Positions 1 through 9,646 of a stretch of 64,000 nucleotides of DNA are shown here, piece after piece; position 1 is the stretch's first letter, and the number at the start of each line of letters is the position of its first letter. Under the pieces are notes generated by a model. The model was not told where the DNA came from. It made no database searches and saw only the letters and a program-made list of their open reading frames with translations. The stretch is taken from positions 1,054,001 to 1,118,000 of the forward strand of contig NZ_HG992749.1 in assembly GCF_905175385.1 (NCBI RefSeq). Reading direction: 5' to 3'. A program made the position numbers and the translations under genes. This DNA is from Vibrio sp. B1FLJ16. Its GTDB lineage: Bacteria; Pseudomonadota; Gammaproteobacteria; Enterobacterales; Vibrionaceae.

Positions 1-210
1 ATTGAGGCGGAAAACAAAGTGCGTATCGAATCCGTATGTAAGCTTGCAGGTAAAACAGGTGTTGAGATGGAAGCGTTGACTGCTGCCTCTGTAGCAGCGC
101 TGACTATTTATGATATGTGTAAAGCGGTACAAAAAGATATGGTCATTAGCCAGGTTCGTCTTCTTGAGAAGACGGGGGGTAAATCCGGACACTTTAAGGT
201 GGAGTCATGA
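1..210 (+). CDS. moaC: MoaC, cyclic pyranopterin monophosphate synthase (3' part)
   Basis: This is the C-terminal part of MoaC; the reading frame is open from the first base, so the gene starts upstream of the window. MoaC works with MoaA in the first step of molybdenum cofactor synthesis, converting the cyclised GTP intermediate to cyclic pyranopterin monophosphate in the cytoplasm. The visible residues include the conserved helix [19 protein letters not shown] and the C-terminal segment with [10 protein letters not shown], both typical of the family. Its stop overlaps the moaD start by four bases (ATGA), and moaE follows, so this is the end of a moa operon. The identification is secure. Only about 69 of the usual 160 residues are visible. 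Confidence 0.95.
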   Translation: MEAENKVRIESVCKLAGKTGVEMEALTAASVAALTIYDMCKAVQKDMVISQVRLLEKTGGKSGHFKVES

Positions 211-464
211 TTAAAGTACTCTTCTTCGCACAGACTCGTGAACTGGTCGGGATCGATAGCCTTGAGTTAGACAGTCACTTCGAAACTGTTGAAGCGGTTC
301 GTGCATATTTGGTTGAGAAAGGAACAGAGCAGGGCGGTAAGTGGGATCTGGCGCTTCAGCCGGGCAAGTTGCTCGCTGCCGTTAACCAGTCAATAGTTCC
401 ACTTGATACTGAAGTTGTGTCGGGTGATGAAGTCGCGTTTTTTCCTCCGGTAACGGGAGGGTGA
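207..464 (+). CDS. moaD: MoaD, molybdopterin synthase sulfur-carrier subunit
   Basis: This is an 85-residue ubiquitin-fold protein that ends in Gly-Gly (PPVTGG), the tail that is thiocarboxylated and donates sulfur in molybdopterin synthase. The ATG overlaps the moaC stop, which implies translational coupling, and moaE begins two bases after its stop. The length and the diglycine tail match the family. It pairs with MoaE to convert cyclic pyranopterin monophosphate to molybdopterin. Confidence 0.95.
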   Translation: MIKVLFFAQTRELVGIDSLELDSHFETVEAVRAYLVEKGTEQGGKWDLALQPGKLLAAVNQSIVPLDTEVVSGDEVAFFPPVTGG

Positions 465-465
465 A

Positions 466-921
466 ATGAGCAATCGTGTTTCTGTTCAGGTCGAAGACTT
501 CTCTCTTGACCAAGAATATCAGCGATTATCAGAAGGTACAGCTGCAGGGGCAGTCGTTACTTTTATCGGTAAAGTACGTGATATGAACTTAGGTGACAAT
601 GTTATAGGTTTGCATCTGGAACATTATCCCGGTATGACGGAAAAGAGCCTAAGCGCGATTTGTGATGAGGCAGAATCGCGTTGGCCTCTGCTTGGTGTGC
701 GAGTGATTCACCGTGTTGGCGATCTGGATATCGGTGATCAGATTGTATTTGTTGGTGTTTCGAGCGCCCATCGAGATGCGGCATTTGACGCTTGCGAATT
801 CATAATGGATTACCTCAAAACCAAAGCACCATTTTGGAAAAAAGAACGCACAATAAGCGAAGAACGATGGATTGACTCGCGAGATTCAGATCACAAAGCT
901 GCAAAGCGTTGGGATAAATAG
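466..921 (+). CDS. moaE: MoaE, molybdopterin synthase catalytic subunit
   Basis: This 151-residue protein is the large subunit of molybdopterin synthase, which inserts the dithiolene sulfurs carried by MoaD. The segment KTKAPFWKKE (about residues 118-127) carries the conserved lysines of the active site, and GDLDIGDQIVFVGVSSAHR is a typical MoaE core. The start lies two bases after moaD. It is the last gene of the operon, and a strong intrinsic terminator follows 30 bases downstream. Confidence 0.95.
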   Translation: MSNRVSVQVEDFSLDQEYQRLSEGTAAGAVVTFIGKVRDMNLGDNVIGLHLEHYPGMTEKSLSAICDEAESRWPLLGVRVIHRVGDLDIGDQIVFVGVSSAHRDAAFDACEFIMDYLKTKAPFWKKERTISEERWIDSRDSDHKAAKRWDK

Positions 922-950
922 AAGCAAGCATTAGTCATTGTTCTGATATG

Positions 951-986
951 AAAAAAGCTAAGCAATACATTTGCTTAGCTTTTTTG
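951..986 (+). terminator. Intrinsic terminator of the moa operon
   Basis: The arms AAGCTAAGCAA and TTGCTTAGCTT form a perfect stem with a short loop, followed by a T run. The A run on the other side would also let it work on the opposite strand, but no gene approaches from the right. Confidence 0.85.
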
Positions 987-1482
987 TTTGTTACTTTCTA
1001 TCAACATAAACATTCAACTTAATCAACCTGCATAAACGTCTTGTTTACCGTCACTTCTAATGGTTCCTTTGCACTATTTTGGCGCATTGATGTCCGATAT
1101 ATAAGTAAGTCGTTACCTAATTTCATATCGTGTTCGTATTGGTAATCCCTATTTTTTCAGTGTAAGGCTCTGTTATTTGATTTAAATTTAGACTAAACGA
1201 AATTTTAATCTACCGGTGTGCGTTTAAGGTCTTTATTTTGCTGTTGGTCACTAACTGGTTGGCATTTATTACTGGATATGTGCGCTAGATGCAGGATTAA
1301 TGGTCTATTTACTACATTTTTATGGCAAATTGCTTCAAGGGTTGCTAATGTACGCCGCAGTCTTTGTATGGTTTTAGCTTTTAATGCCTAATTTTTGGGC
1401 GAAATAGATCTAAATCACATTCCGTTCTTGTGGACCTACAAAGAGGTCATGGATGCTAAATAAAAATTTTGGAGTTTTACGC
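987..1482. promoter_or_regulatory. Upstream region of oppA, about 500 bases without a gene
   Basis: This is AT-rich DNA with no convincing open reading frame. It must hold the opp promoter. Near 1412-1425 the bases ATCTAAATCACATT resemble the right half of a CRP site, but the left half is poor, so I do not call an operator. In related bacteria oppA mRNA is repressed by the GcvB small RNA near its ribosome binding site. No pairing was tested here. Confidence 0.4.
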
Positions 1483-3162
1483 ATGTATAAGAATAAAATC
1501 ACGCGCGCTTTATTTGCTGGCGCTGGTCTGTCTCTAGCTCTTGCTGGTTGTGGTGGTGATAAACCTGAAGAAAAGCAAGCTGCACAGCCTGCTCCTGCAC
1601 CAGCCTCTGAAGCAAAATCTGATTCTTCAGAACCAAAACTTGCAGCGGTTCAAGAGCTAGTGCGCGGTAACGGTACAGAAGTAGCGACAATTGACCCACA
1701 CAAATCTCAAGGTGTTCCTGAATCTCACGTGATTCGCGACCTGCTTGAAGGCCTGGTAAACCAAGATGAAAACGGCAAAACCATTCCTGGTGTTGCAGAA
1801 TCTTGGGAAACTGAAGACAACAAAACGTTCACTTTCCACCTACGTAAAGATGCGAAATGGTCTAACGGCGATCCAGTGACTGCTGGTGATTTCGTTTACA
1901 GCTTCCAGCGCTCAGTAGATCCTGCAACTGCTTCCCCATATGCTTGGTACATGGAATACACCAAGATGAAGAATGCAAAAGACATCGTTGCAGGTAAAAA
2001 GGACAAGAGCGAGCTAGGTGTTAAAGCGGTTGACGACCATACATTGGTTGTTGAGCTGGATACTGCAGTACCTTACTTCGTAATGATGATGGGCCACACT
2101 ACAACTAAGCCAGTTCACCAAGCAACAGTTGAGAAGTTCGGTGATCAGTGGACTAAGCCAGGTAACTTTGTGGGCAATGGCGCATACGTTGTTGATAACT
2201 GGGTTGTAAACGAGCGTTTGGTTCTTAAGCGTAACGAGCAGTACTGGGACAACGAGAACACAACTCTAGAAAAAGTAACTTTCCTACCTATCGAAAACCA
2301 GGTAGCGGAAATGAACCGTTTCCTAGCGGGTGAGATCGACTTCACAAATGAACTGCCAACTGAACACTTCAAACGTCTTCAGAAAGAGCACCCACAAGAA
2401 GTTTCTGTAACAGGTAACCTGTGTACGTACTACTACATCTTCAACACTAAGAAAGCACCGTTTGATGATGTTCGTGTTCGTAAGGCTATCTCTTACGCAA
2501 TTGACCGTAACATCGTAACGGATGCAATCCTAGCGCAAGGTCAAAAACCAGCATACTTCCTGACTCCTGAAATTACTGCAGGCTTTAACCCTGAAGTTCC
2601 TGCATACGGTAAGCTGACTCAGGCAGAGCGTGATGCAGAAGCTGCACGTCTTCTAGAAGAAGCAGGCTTTGGTAAAGACAACCCACTTAAGTTTAACCTT
2701 CTTTACAACACTTCAGAGAACCACAAGAAGATCGCGGTTGCTCTAGGTTCAATGTGGAAGAAGACTTTGGGTCTTGACGTTACTCTAGAAAACCAAGAGT
2801 GGAAAACGTACCTGTCTTCTAAAGACGCAGGTAACTTTGAAGTGGCTCGTGCTGGTTGGTGTGGTGACTACAACGAAGCTTCATCATTCCTAACACTAAT
2901 GATGAGCAACAACACTACTGGTGGTATTCACTACGATAGCGCTGAATACGACGAGATCATGAACAAGGCATTTGCTTCTACTTCAGACGAAGAGCGCCAG
3001 GCACTATACCTGGAAGCTGAAAAGCTGATGGCGAAAGACATGCCAATTGCACCTATCTACCAGTACGTGAAATCACGTCTACTGTCTCCTAAAGTTGGTG
3101 GCTTCCCAGCTAACAACGCAGAAGAAAAGATCTACTCTAAAGACCTATACATCACTGAGTAA
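1483..3162 (+). CDS. oppA: OppA, oligopeptide ABC transporter substrate-binding lipoprotein
   Basis: This is a solute-binding protein of the SBP_bac_5 family (about 559 residues) that captures peptides for OppBCDF. I chose the ATG at 1483, because GGAG lies eight bases upstream and a signal peptide follows at once; an in-frame ATG at 1453 would add ten residues. The signal ends in a lipobox (LALAGC, Cys23), followed by a linker rich in Ala, Pro, Glu and Lys to about residue 60. Family signatures include EPKLAAVQELVRGNGTE and the later KAISYAIDRN. Unlike the soluble E. coli OppA this copy appears lipid-anchored, with Gly at position +2. It is separated from oppB by a long stem-loop, which fits higher expression of the binding protein. 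Confidence 0.93.
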   Translation: MYKNKITRALFAGAGLSLALAGCGGDKPEEKQAAQPAPAPASEAKSDSSEPKLAAVQELVRGNGTEVATIDPHKSQGVPESHVIRDLLEGLVNQDENGKTIPGVAESWETEDNKTFTFHLRKDAKWSNGDPVTAGDFVYSFQRSVDPATASPYAWYMEYTKMKNAKDIVAGKKDKSELGVKAVDDHTLVVELDTAVPYFVMMMGHTTTKPVHQATVEKFGDQWTKPGNFVGNGAYVVDNWVVNERLVLKRNEQYWDNENTTLEKVTFLPIENQVAEMNRFLAGEIDFTNELPTEHFKRLQKEHPQEVSVTGNLCTYYYIFNTKKAPFDDVRVRKAISYAIDRNIVTDAILAQGQKPAYFLTPEITAGFNPEVPAYGKLTQAERDAEAARLLEEAGFGKDNPLKFNLLYNTSENHKKIAVALGSMWKKTLGLDVTLENQEWKTYLSSKDAGNFEVARAGWCGDYNEASSFLTLMMSNNTTGGIHYDSAEYDEIMNKAFASTSDEERQALYLEAEKLMAKDMPIAPIYQYVKSRLLSPKVGGFPANNAEEKIYSKDLYITE

Positions 3163-3192
3163 ATCTTAATCAGATAGAATAATAAAAAATTA

Positions 3193-3224
3193 GGCACTGC
3201 ATGTGAGCAATTACATGCAGTACC
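3193..3224 (+). terminator. Intercistronic stem-loop between oppA and oppB
   Basis: The arms GGCACTGCATGT and ACATGCAGTACC pair over 12 bases with one mismatch around an eight-base loop. No T run follows, so it is more likely an mRNA-stabilising or attenuating hairpin that protects the oppA transcript than a full terminator. Confidence 0.6.
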
Positions 3225-3289
3225 TATACTTTGTCCGAAATTGGGCACTTAGTTATTAATTAATTGTCACAGACTGAAAGAGTGAGTTT

Positions 3290-4210
3290 ATGCTTAAATT
3301 CATCGCTAAGAGGATATTTGAGGCGATCCCAACAATGTTGGTATTGATCACCGTATCTTTCTTTCTCATGCGTTTCGCTCCGGGAAACCCATTCTCGACA
3401 GAACGCCCGTTACCGCCAGAAGTTATGGCGAACATTGAAGCTAAATATGGTCTAGATAAGCCGGTATTCGAGCAATACACGACTTACTTGTTTAACGTCG
3501 TCCAAGGCGACTTTGGTCCATCATTTAAGTACCTGGATTATTCAGTTAACGAACTGATTTCAGTTGCGTTACCTGTATCTGCAAAAGTAGGTTTTGTCGC
3601 CTTTATCTTTACCCTGATTATGGGGGTGACAGTTGGCACGATAGCCGCGTTAAAACAAAATACCTGGGTAGATTACACCATTATGTCCACGGCGATGATC
3701 GGTGTAGTTATGCCATCATTCGTATTGGCTCCGGCACTGATCTACCTGTTCTCTCTACACTGGAACATCTTCCCGGCTGGTGGCTGGCATGATGGTGGAT
3801 TAAAGTACCTAGTGCTTCCAGTGATTGGTATGTCACTGCTATACGTAGCGACATTCGCACGTATTACCCGTGGCTCAATGATCGAAACATTGAACAGTAA
3901 CTTTATCCGAACCGCTCGTGCAAAAGGTCTGAGTTACCGTTACATCATTCTTAAGCACGCGCTTAAGCCAGCACTACTCCCTGTAGTTTCTTACATGGGT
4001 CCTGCTTTTGTAGGTATTATTACCGGTTCTGTTGTTATCGAAACCATTTTTGGTTTACCTGGCATTGGTAAACTTTTCGTTAACGCTGCATTTAACCGTG
4101 ACTACTCGCTAGTAATGGGTGTGACCATTCTGATCGGATTCCTATTCATCCTTTTCAATGCGATTGTAGATATTTTGCTTGCAATGATTGACCCGAAAAT
4201 TCGCTACTAA
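3290..4210 (+). CDS. oppB: OppB, oligopeptide ABC transporter permease
   Basis: This is an inner-membrane permease of 306 residues, the first of the two channel subunits of the peptide importer. It begins with a transmembrane helix (IPTMLVLITVSFFLMRFAPG) typical of the OppB/DppB group, and has about six membrane segments. The EAA loop that contacts the ATPases lies around FIRTARAKGLSYRYIILKHA. The start at 3290 is preceded by AAGAGTGAG. It lies between oppA and oppC in the standard order. Confidence 0.95.
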   Translation: MLKFIAKRIFEAIPTMLVLITVSFFLMRFAPGNPFSTERPLPPEVMANIEAKYGLDKPVFEQYTTYLFNVVQGDFGPSFKYLDYSVNELISVALPVSAKVGFVAFIFTLIMGVTVGTIAALKQNTWVDYTIMSTAMIGVVMPSFVLAPALIYLFSLHWNIFPAGGWHDGGLKYLVLPVIGMSLLYVATFARITRGSMIETLNSNFIRTARAKGLSYRYIILKHALKPALLPVVSYMGPAFVGIITGSVVIETIFGLPGIGKLFVNAAFNRDYSLVMGVTILIGFLFILFNAIVDILLAMIDPKIRY

Positions 4211-4225
4211 TAGGGACGTTTGGTT

Positions 4226-5128
4226 ATGTTAACGAAAAAAGAAAACCTAGAAGCGATTGAGAAATTCTCTGAGAACTTAGAGATTGAAGGTCGCAGTCTT
4301 TGGCAGGATGCCCGTATCCGCTTTATGCGTAACAAAGCGGCAATGGTGAGCTTGTTTATCCTGGTTCTGATGACACTGGCAGTTATTATTCTGCCGATGA
4401 TCGCTCCTTATGCATTTGATGATACCGACTGGTACGCGATGCATGTCGCACCAAATGCTGACCACTGGTTCGGTACGGACAGCTTAGGACGTGATTTGTA
4501 CGTACGTACGCTGATTGGCGGCCGAATCTCTCTGATGGTCGGTGTGATGGGCGCATTCGTAGCAGTACTGATTGGTACGCTTTACGGCGCAGCATCTGGC
4601 TTCATTGGCGGTAAAGTTGACCGCATTATGATGCGTATCCTTGAGATCCTATACGCGGTACCGTTTATGTTCCTAGTTATCGTACTAGTAACCTTCTTCG
4701 GACGTAACATTATTCTTATCTTCGTTGCGATTGGTGCAATCGCATGGCTGGACATGGCACGTATCGTACGTGGTCAGACCCTAAGCCTACGTAGTAAAGA
4801 GTTTATCGAAGCAGCGCACGTTTGTGGTGTAAGTAACTGGAAGATCATTACTCGCCATATCGTACCGAACGTACTTGGTATCGTGGCGGTTTACTCTACG
4901 CTGCTTATTCCTAGCATGATTCTGACTGAATCATTCCTATCGTTCCTTGGTCTTGGTGTTCAAGAGCCGATGACAAGTTGGGGCGCACTTCTACAAGAAG
5001 GTGCACAGACAATGGAAGTGGCAATTTGGCAGCTGGCATTCCCGGCAGCATTTATGGTTGTGACTCTATTCTGCTTCAACTACGTTGGTGACGGTCTGCG
5101 CGATGCGCTGGATCCTAAAGACAGATAA
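4226..5128 (+). CDS. oppC: OppC, oligopeptide ABC transporter permease
   Basis: This is the second permease subunit (300 residues). I chose the ATG at 4226, which has AGGGA nine bases upstream; a TTG two codons earlier is possible. There is a cytoplasmic N-terminal stretch of about 35 residues, then a first membrane helix, the segment HWFGTDSLGRDLYVRTLIGG typical of OppC/DppC, and a C-terminal EAA loop. It forms the transmembrane pore with OppB and is followed after 24 bases by oppD. Confidence 0.95.
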   Translation: MLTKKENLEAIEKFSENLEIEGRSLWQDARIRFMRNKAAMVSLFILVLMTLAVIILPMIAPYAFDDTDWYAMHVAPNADHWFGTDSLGRDLYVRTLIGGRISLMVGVMGAFVAVLIGTLYGAASGFIGGKVDRIMMRILEILYAVPFMFLVIVLVTFFGRNIILIFVAIGAIAWLDMARIVRGQTLSLRSKEFIEAAHVCGVSNWKIITRHIVPNVLGIVAVYSTLLIPSMILTESFLSFLGLGVQEPMTSWGALLQEGAQTMEVAIWQLAFPAAFMVVTLFCFNYVGDGLRDALDPKDR

Positions 5129-5152
5129 TTAAAGAAGATTAAGGAAGCAACG

Positions 5153-6124
5153 ATGAGCTTATTAGATGTCAAAGATCTGCGCGTCGAATTTACCACTCAA
5201 GATGGTATCGTAACCGCAGTAAACGATTTGAACTTCTCACTTAACCAAGGCGAAACCCTGGGTATTGTAGGTGAGTCTGGTTCAGGTAAATCTCAGACTG
5301 TATTTGCAATCATGGGCCTACTGGCCAAAAACGGTATCATTTCTGGTAGCGCGAAGTTCGAAGGCAAAGAGATTCTAAACCTGCCTGAAAAAGAGCTGAA
5401 TAAAGTTCGTGCGGAACAGATCGCTATGATCTTCCAGGACCCAATGACGTCACTTAACCCTTACATGAAGGTGAGTGATCAGCTGATGGAAGTACTGATG
5501 CTTCACAAAGGCATGGGTAAAGCGGAAGCCTTCGAAGAATCTGTGCGTATGCTTGAAGCGGTGAAAATCCCGGAAGCTCGTAAGCGTATTACCATGTACC
5601 CTCACGAGTTTTCCGGCGGTATGCGCCAGCGTGTAATGATCGCGATGGCGCTGCTATGTCGTCCTAAGTTACTTATTGCGGATGAACCGACTACTGCACT
5701 GGACGTAACCGTTCAGGCGCAGATCATGGAACTGCTTAACGAACTGAAAGACGAGTTTAATACCGCTATCATCATGATCACGCACGACCTTGGTGTTGTT
5801 GCTGGTTCATGTGACAAAGTATTGGTTATGTACGCTGGTCGTACAATGGAATACGGTACGGTTGATGAAATCTTCTACAACCCGAGCCACCCATACGCAG
5901 AAGGTCTGCTGAAAGCGATTCCTCGCCTAGATACAGAAGGTGAGATTCTGCCTACGATTCCTGGCAACCCGCCAAACTTACTTCGCCTGCCACCTGGCTG
6001 TCCTTATCAGGAACGTTGCCACCGTGTGATGGATCGTTGTAAACAAGAAGCGCCAATTTTGACACCGTTCGGTGATGGTCGTCAGCGCGCATGTTTTTCT
6101 GATTGGGAGGCTTGGAAGAAATGA
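5153..6124 (+). CDS. oppD: OppD, oligopeptide ABC transporter ATPase
   Basis: This is an ATP-binding subunit of 323 residues. Walker A is GESGSGKS (40-47), the signature is FSGGMRQ (153-159) and Walker B is LLIADEP (173-179). The C-terminal oligopeptide-transporter domain carries a [14 protein letters not shown] cysteine cluster, which in this family can bind an iron-sulfur cluster. The last base of its stop ends the four-base overlap with oppF. Confidence 0.95.
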   Translation: MSLLDVKDLRVEFTTQDGIVTAVNDLNFSLNQGETLGIVGESGSGKSQTVFAIMGLLAKNGIISGSAKFEGKEILNLPEKELNKVRAEQIAMIFQDPMTSLNPYMKVSDQLMEVLMLHKGMGKAEAFEESVRMLEAVKIPEARKRITMYPHEFSGGMRQRVMIAMALLCRPKLLIADEPTTALDVTVQAQIMELLNELKDEFNTAIIMITHDLGVVAGSCDKVLVMYAGRTMEYGTVDEIFYNPSHPYAEGLLKAIPRLDTEGEILPTIPGNPPNLLRLPPGCPYQERCHRVMDRCKQEAPILTPFGDGRQRACFSDWEAWKK

Positions 6125-7113
6125 GTGCAGGTAAACCATTATTACTTGATGTTAAAGAACTTAAAGTTCACTTTAGCATTGCAGCAAAGTCGGCGTGGCC
6201 TTGGTCTAAGCCTTCAAATCTGAAAGCTGTCGACGGTGTTAACGTTCGTCTTTACGAAGGTGAAACGCTGGGCGTAGTAGGTGAATCAGGTTGTGGTAAA
6301 TCGACGTTTGCGCGCGCAATCATCGGTTTGGTCGAAGCGACTGAAGGTGAAGTGGTTTGGTTAGGTCAAGACCTGACTAAGATGAAAGATGTACAACGCC
6401 GTGAAACGCGTAAAGAAATCCAGATGATTTTCCAAGATCCTCTGGCTTCTCTGAACCCGCGTATGACCGTTGGCGACATCATCGCTGAGCCGTTAGAGAC
6501 GTTCTACCCAGAATTGTCTAAGCAAGAAGTAAAAGACCGTGTTAAAGAGATGATGGCGAAAGTTGGTCTACTGCCTAACGTGATCAACCGTTACCCGCAC
6601 GAGTTCTCTGGTGGTCAGTGTCAGCGTATTGGTATCGCACGTGCACTTATCCTGAAACCGAAAATGATCATCTGTGACGAACCTGTGTCGGCACTGGATG
6701 TATCGATTCAGGCTCAGGTAGTTAACTTGCTTAAAGAGCTGCAAAAAGAACTTGGTCTGTCTTTAGTCTTCATTGCACACGATTTGTCAGTGGTAAAACA
6801 CATTTCGGATCGCGTACTGGTAATGTATTTAGGTAATGCAGTTGAACTTGGCGAATCAGATGCGCTGTTTGCTGACCCTAAACACCCGTACACGCGCGCA
6901 TTAATGTCTGCAGTTCCGATCCCAGATCCGAATTTAGAACGTAATAAGACGATTGAAATGTTGGAAGGCGATCTGCCTTCACCGATCAATCCACCATCAG
7001 GTTGTGTGTTCCGTACTCGTTGTCCTATCGCAACAGAAGAGTGTGCGAAAACAAAACCTACAATCCAAGGTAACGACGTTCACGCGGTATCTTGTCTGCA
7101 CGTTCAAGTGTAA
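6121..7113 (+). CDS. oppF: OppF, oligopeptide ABC transporter ATPase
   Basis: This is the second ATPase of the importer, 330 residues from the ATG at 6121, which overlaps the oppD stop (ATGA) and has GGGAGG about 11 bases upstream. An upstream in-frame start at 6103 would add six residues and lies over the ribosome binding site, so I reject it. Walker A is GESGCGKST (54-62), the signature is FSGGQCQR, and the C-terminal domain has the CVFRTRCPIATEEC cysteines. A terminator follows. Confidence 0.95.
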   Translation: MSAGKPLLLDVKELKVHFSIAAKSAWPWSKPSNLKAVDGVNVRLYEGETLGVVGESGCGKSTFARAIIGLVEATEGEVVWLGQDLTKMKDVQRRETRKEIQMIFQDPLASLNPRMTVGDIIAEPLETFYPELSKQEVKDRVKEMMAKVGLLPNVINRYPHEFSGGQCQRIGIARALILKPKMIICDEPVSALDVSIQAQVVNLLKELQKELGLSLVFIAHDLSVVKHISDRVLVMYLGNAVELGESDALFADPKHPYTRALMSAVPIPDPNLERNKTIEMLEGDLPSPINPPSGCVFRTRCPIATEECAKTKPTIQGNDVHAVSCLHVQV

Positions 7114-7136
7114 TCCATTCAGCCTGTGACGGGCTT

Positions 7137-7170
7137 AAGCGCGGCTCTTTATTAGGGTCGCGCTTTTTTT
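7137..7170 (+). terminator. Intrinsic terminator of the opp operon
   Basis: The arms AAGCGCG and CGCGCTT enclose a 13-base loop and are followed by seven T residues. Confidence 0.8.
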
Positions 7171-7309
7171 ATGCCTGTGATTTACTTATCTGGATTGGCT
7201 TGCCACATATTCGAATTTCTTGAATGACATGTCCGAAGTATGAATGTTTTCTGTTTGTCAGGAACCTCTAATATAGATAACAGAAAAACAGAATAAGAGG
7301 AGAGCGGGA

Positions 7310-8260
7310 ATGGGCAAGCTAGTAGAAGGTATTTGGCAGGATGTATGGTATGACACGAAATCAAGCGGCGGTAAATTTGTCCGTGAGGACGCCGGGTTTC
7401 GTAACTGGATAAAAAATGAACCAGATGCGGAGTTCCAACCAGAATCTGGTCGTTACCATTTGTATGTATCACTAGCGTGTCCTTGGGCGCATCGCACACT
7501 CATTTTTCGTAAGCTCAAAGGCTTAGAAGCTCATATTGACGTTACTGTCGTCTGCCCGGATATGCTAAGCCAGGGCTGGCAAATGGGCTTACCTGAACCG
7601 CTGTTTGGTCATACTTGTATGCACCAGATATATACTCAGGCGAAACCAGATTATACCGGGCGCGTGACGGTTCCTGTTCTTTGGGATAAGAAGACCAACA
7701 CCATTGTTTCGAATGAGTCTTCTGAAATCATTCGAATGTTTAATACAGCGTTCAATGAGCTCACTGGTAATAACGAAGACTACTACCCTGAACATCTTCA
7801 ACCATCCATAGACGAGTGGAACGATTTCATCTATCCGAATGTAAATAATGGTGTTTACCGTTGTGGATTTGCGACCACGCAGGATGCATATGAAGAGGCG
7901 TTTGATTCGCTGTTTACCGCACTCGATAAAATTGATGCACATCTGGCGACACATAGATACTTAACCGGCAATAAGATCACTGAGGCAGACTGGCGTCTGT
8001 TTACTACATTGGTTCGTTTTGATGCAGTCTATGTCGGACACTTCAAATGTAATAAGAAGCGCATTGCAGATTACGTTCACATTCAAGGTTATCTGAAAGA
8101 GCTGTATCAGGTGGATGGCGTAGCGGAGACAACTGACTTCTATCATATAAAGCGTCATTACTACTTCAGCCATACAGGCATTAACCCAACTCAGGTAGTA
8201 CCAAAAGGGCCAGACTTAGATTTAGAATCCCCCCATGGCCGTGAGCACCTATCCGGTTAG
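7310..8260 (+). CDS. yqjG: Glutathionyl-hydroquinone reductase, YqjG type
   Basis: This is a 316-residue protein of the xi/omega-like glutathione transferase class that removes glutathione from glutathionyl-hydroquinones using a catalytic cysteine. The motif SLACPWAHRT places that cysteine at residue 57. The C-terminal helical domain includes TRYLTGN-like sequence and ADWRLFTTLVRFDAVYVGHF, characteristic of YqjG/ECM4 proteins. The length is close to the E. coli protein (328). The start at 7310 has GGAGAGCGGG just upstream. It stands alone between two terminators. Confidence 0.9.
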   Translation: MGKLVEGIWQDVWYDTKSSGGKFVREDAGFRNWIKNEPDAEFQPESGRYHLYVSLACPWAHRTLIFRKLKGLEAHIDVTVVCPDMLSQGWQMGLPEPLFGHTCMHQIYTQAKPDYTGRVTVPVLWDKKTNTIVSNESSEIIRMFNTAFNELTGNNEDYYPEHLQPSIDEWNDFIYPNVNNGVYRCGFATTQDAYEEAFDSLFTALDKIDAHLATHRYLTGNKITEADWRLFTTLVRFDAVYVGHFKCNKKRIADYVHIQGYLKELYQVDGVAETTDFYHIKRHYYFSHTGINPTQVVPKGPDLDLESPHGREHLSG

Positions 8261-8265
8261 TCTTT

Positions 8266-8295
8266 CAAAAAGCGTCACTAGTTGTGGCGCTTTTT
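8266..8295 (+). terminator. Intrinsic terminator after the hydroquinone reductase
   Basis: The arms AAAAAGCG(TC)AC and GTGGCGCTTTTT fold around a short loop and end in a T run. Confidence 0.75.
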
Positions 8296-8371
8296 AGTTT
8301 AGCTTCACAAATAGTATCTAAACCATGGCATAAACTAATGATATAGAACCGATCTTTTAATGAGGTGGGGT

Positions 8372-9646
8372 ATGGATATCAGCGAATTTGCAACGGGCGA
8401 GCATCAGATATGGAATCTGCTTATTGCGTTGCTCCTAGGGGCGATTATTGGTATTCAGCGCGGTTGGGTAAAGAGAAACAGCGTTGAGGGCAGTCGTGTC
8501 GCCGGTATTCGTACATATTCACTGGTGGGTCTGCTTGGTGGTTTAGTTGCTATTCTGGCTGATCATTATTCTCCGCTGCTGCTCGGTTTCGCTTTTATCG
8601 CATTAGTGATACTGGCCTGTATTGCCTTTGTCATGAAGCAGAAGAATAGTGGTGATGTCAGTATTACTGGCTTGGTTAGTCTCTTGGTTACTTTCATATT
8701 AGGTTGTCTCGCTGTTGCCGGTGAAGCGGTACTGGCCGCTTCAGCAGCGGTTATTACTGCGCTTGTACTGGATAATAAGAAAGAGCTACATGAAGCATTG
8801 CAGAAGCTGCAAGAGTACGAACTAGATGCTGCTTTGAGACTACTGCTTATTTCAATTGTGTTACTCCCTCTACTACCAAATAAAGCCTACGGTCCGTGGA
8901 AGGCACTCAACCCCTACGAGATTTGGTGGATGGTGGTATTAATCGCCAGTATCTCTTTTGTGGGATATTTTGCGATTAAGATTGGTGGTACGAAGCGGGG
9001 AATTTTGTTCACATCGATATTTGCCGGACTCAGTTCTTCGACTGCACTTACGTTACAGTTCTCGCATCTATCCAGAGAGCAACCGGGTATCAGTCCACTG
9101 CTTGCAAGTGGTATTTTACTGAGCTGTGGCACCATGTTCCCGCGCTTGCTGGTTATCGTGTCAGTACTCAACCCTCATTTAGTGAAACTGCTGTGGCCGA
9201 TTGTGTTAGCTATGATGATTGCACTTTATTTGCCAGCTTGGTTGATTTGGCGAAGAAGCCAGGTCGAACAGGTTGAGCAATCAAATAAACAAAGTAACCC
9301 GCTTGCTTTGCAGTCGGCACTGGTTTTTGGCGCTTTACTTGCGGTGATCATGCTGCTCTCACACGCTCTCTCTGATTGGTTTGGTAATACCGGCGTTCTG
9401 ATGCTGTCAGCGGTATCAGGTATTACGGATGTCGATGCAATCTCGCTGGCTCTTGGCCGTCAAAGTACCCAGCACTTGAACCTGACGACAGCGGCGTTGG
9501 GTATTATTATCGCGGCATCTGTGAATACGATGGTTAAAATGGGCATGGTGATGGCGTTAGGAGAGAGGAAGCTATGGCACCGAGTCGCACCAGTGATGAT
9601 AGGTTGTGTGATTGTGGGCGGGTTGATGTTCCTAGCCATCTTCTAA
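8372..9646 (+). CDS. MgtC/SapB-like DUF4010 membrane protein
   Basis: This is a polytopic inner-membrane protein of 424 residues. The N-terminal domain has the MgtC/SapB pattern (LLIALLLGAIIGIQRGW, then GIRTYSLVGLLGGLVA), and the C-terminal two thirds match DUF4010, with the motif GLSSSTALTLQFSHLS and the conserved SAVSGITDVDAISLA. I chose the ATG at 8372, which has AGGTGGGG just before it; an ATG at 8360 overlaps that site. The substrate is unknown, so a transport role is inference. Its stop codon sits at the edge of a repeat element. Confidence 0.85.
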   Translation: MDISEFATGEHQIWNLLIALLLGAIIGIQRGWVKRNSVEGSRVAGIRTYSLVGLLGGLVAILADHYSPLLLGFAFIALVILACIAFVMKQKNSGDVSITGLVSLLVTFILGCLAVAGEAVLAASAAVITALVLDNKKELHEALQKLQEYELDAALRLLLISIVLLPLLPNKAYGPWKALNPYEIWWMVVLIASISFVGYFAIKIGGTKRGILFTSIFAGLSSSTALTLQFSHLSREQPGISPLLASGILLSCGTMFPRLLVIVSVLNPHLVKLLWPIVLAMMIALYLPAWLIWRRSQVEQVEQSNKQSNPLALQSALVFGALLAVIMLLSHALSDWFGNTGVLMLSAVSGITDVDAISLALGRQSTQHLNLTTAALGIIIAASVNTMVKMGMVMALGERKLWHRVAPVMIGCVIVGGLMFLAIF

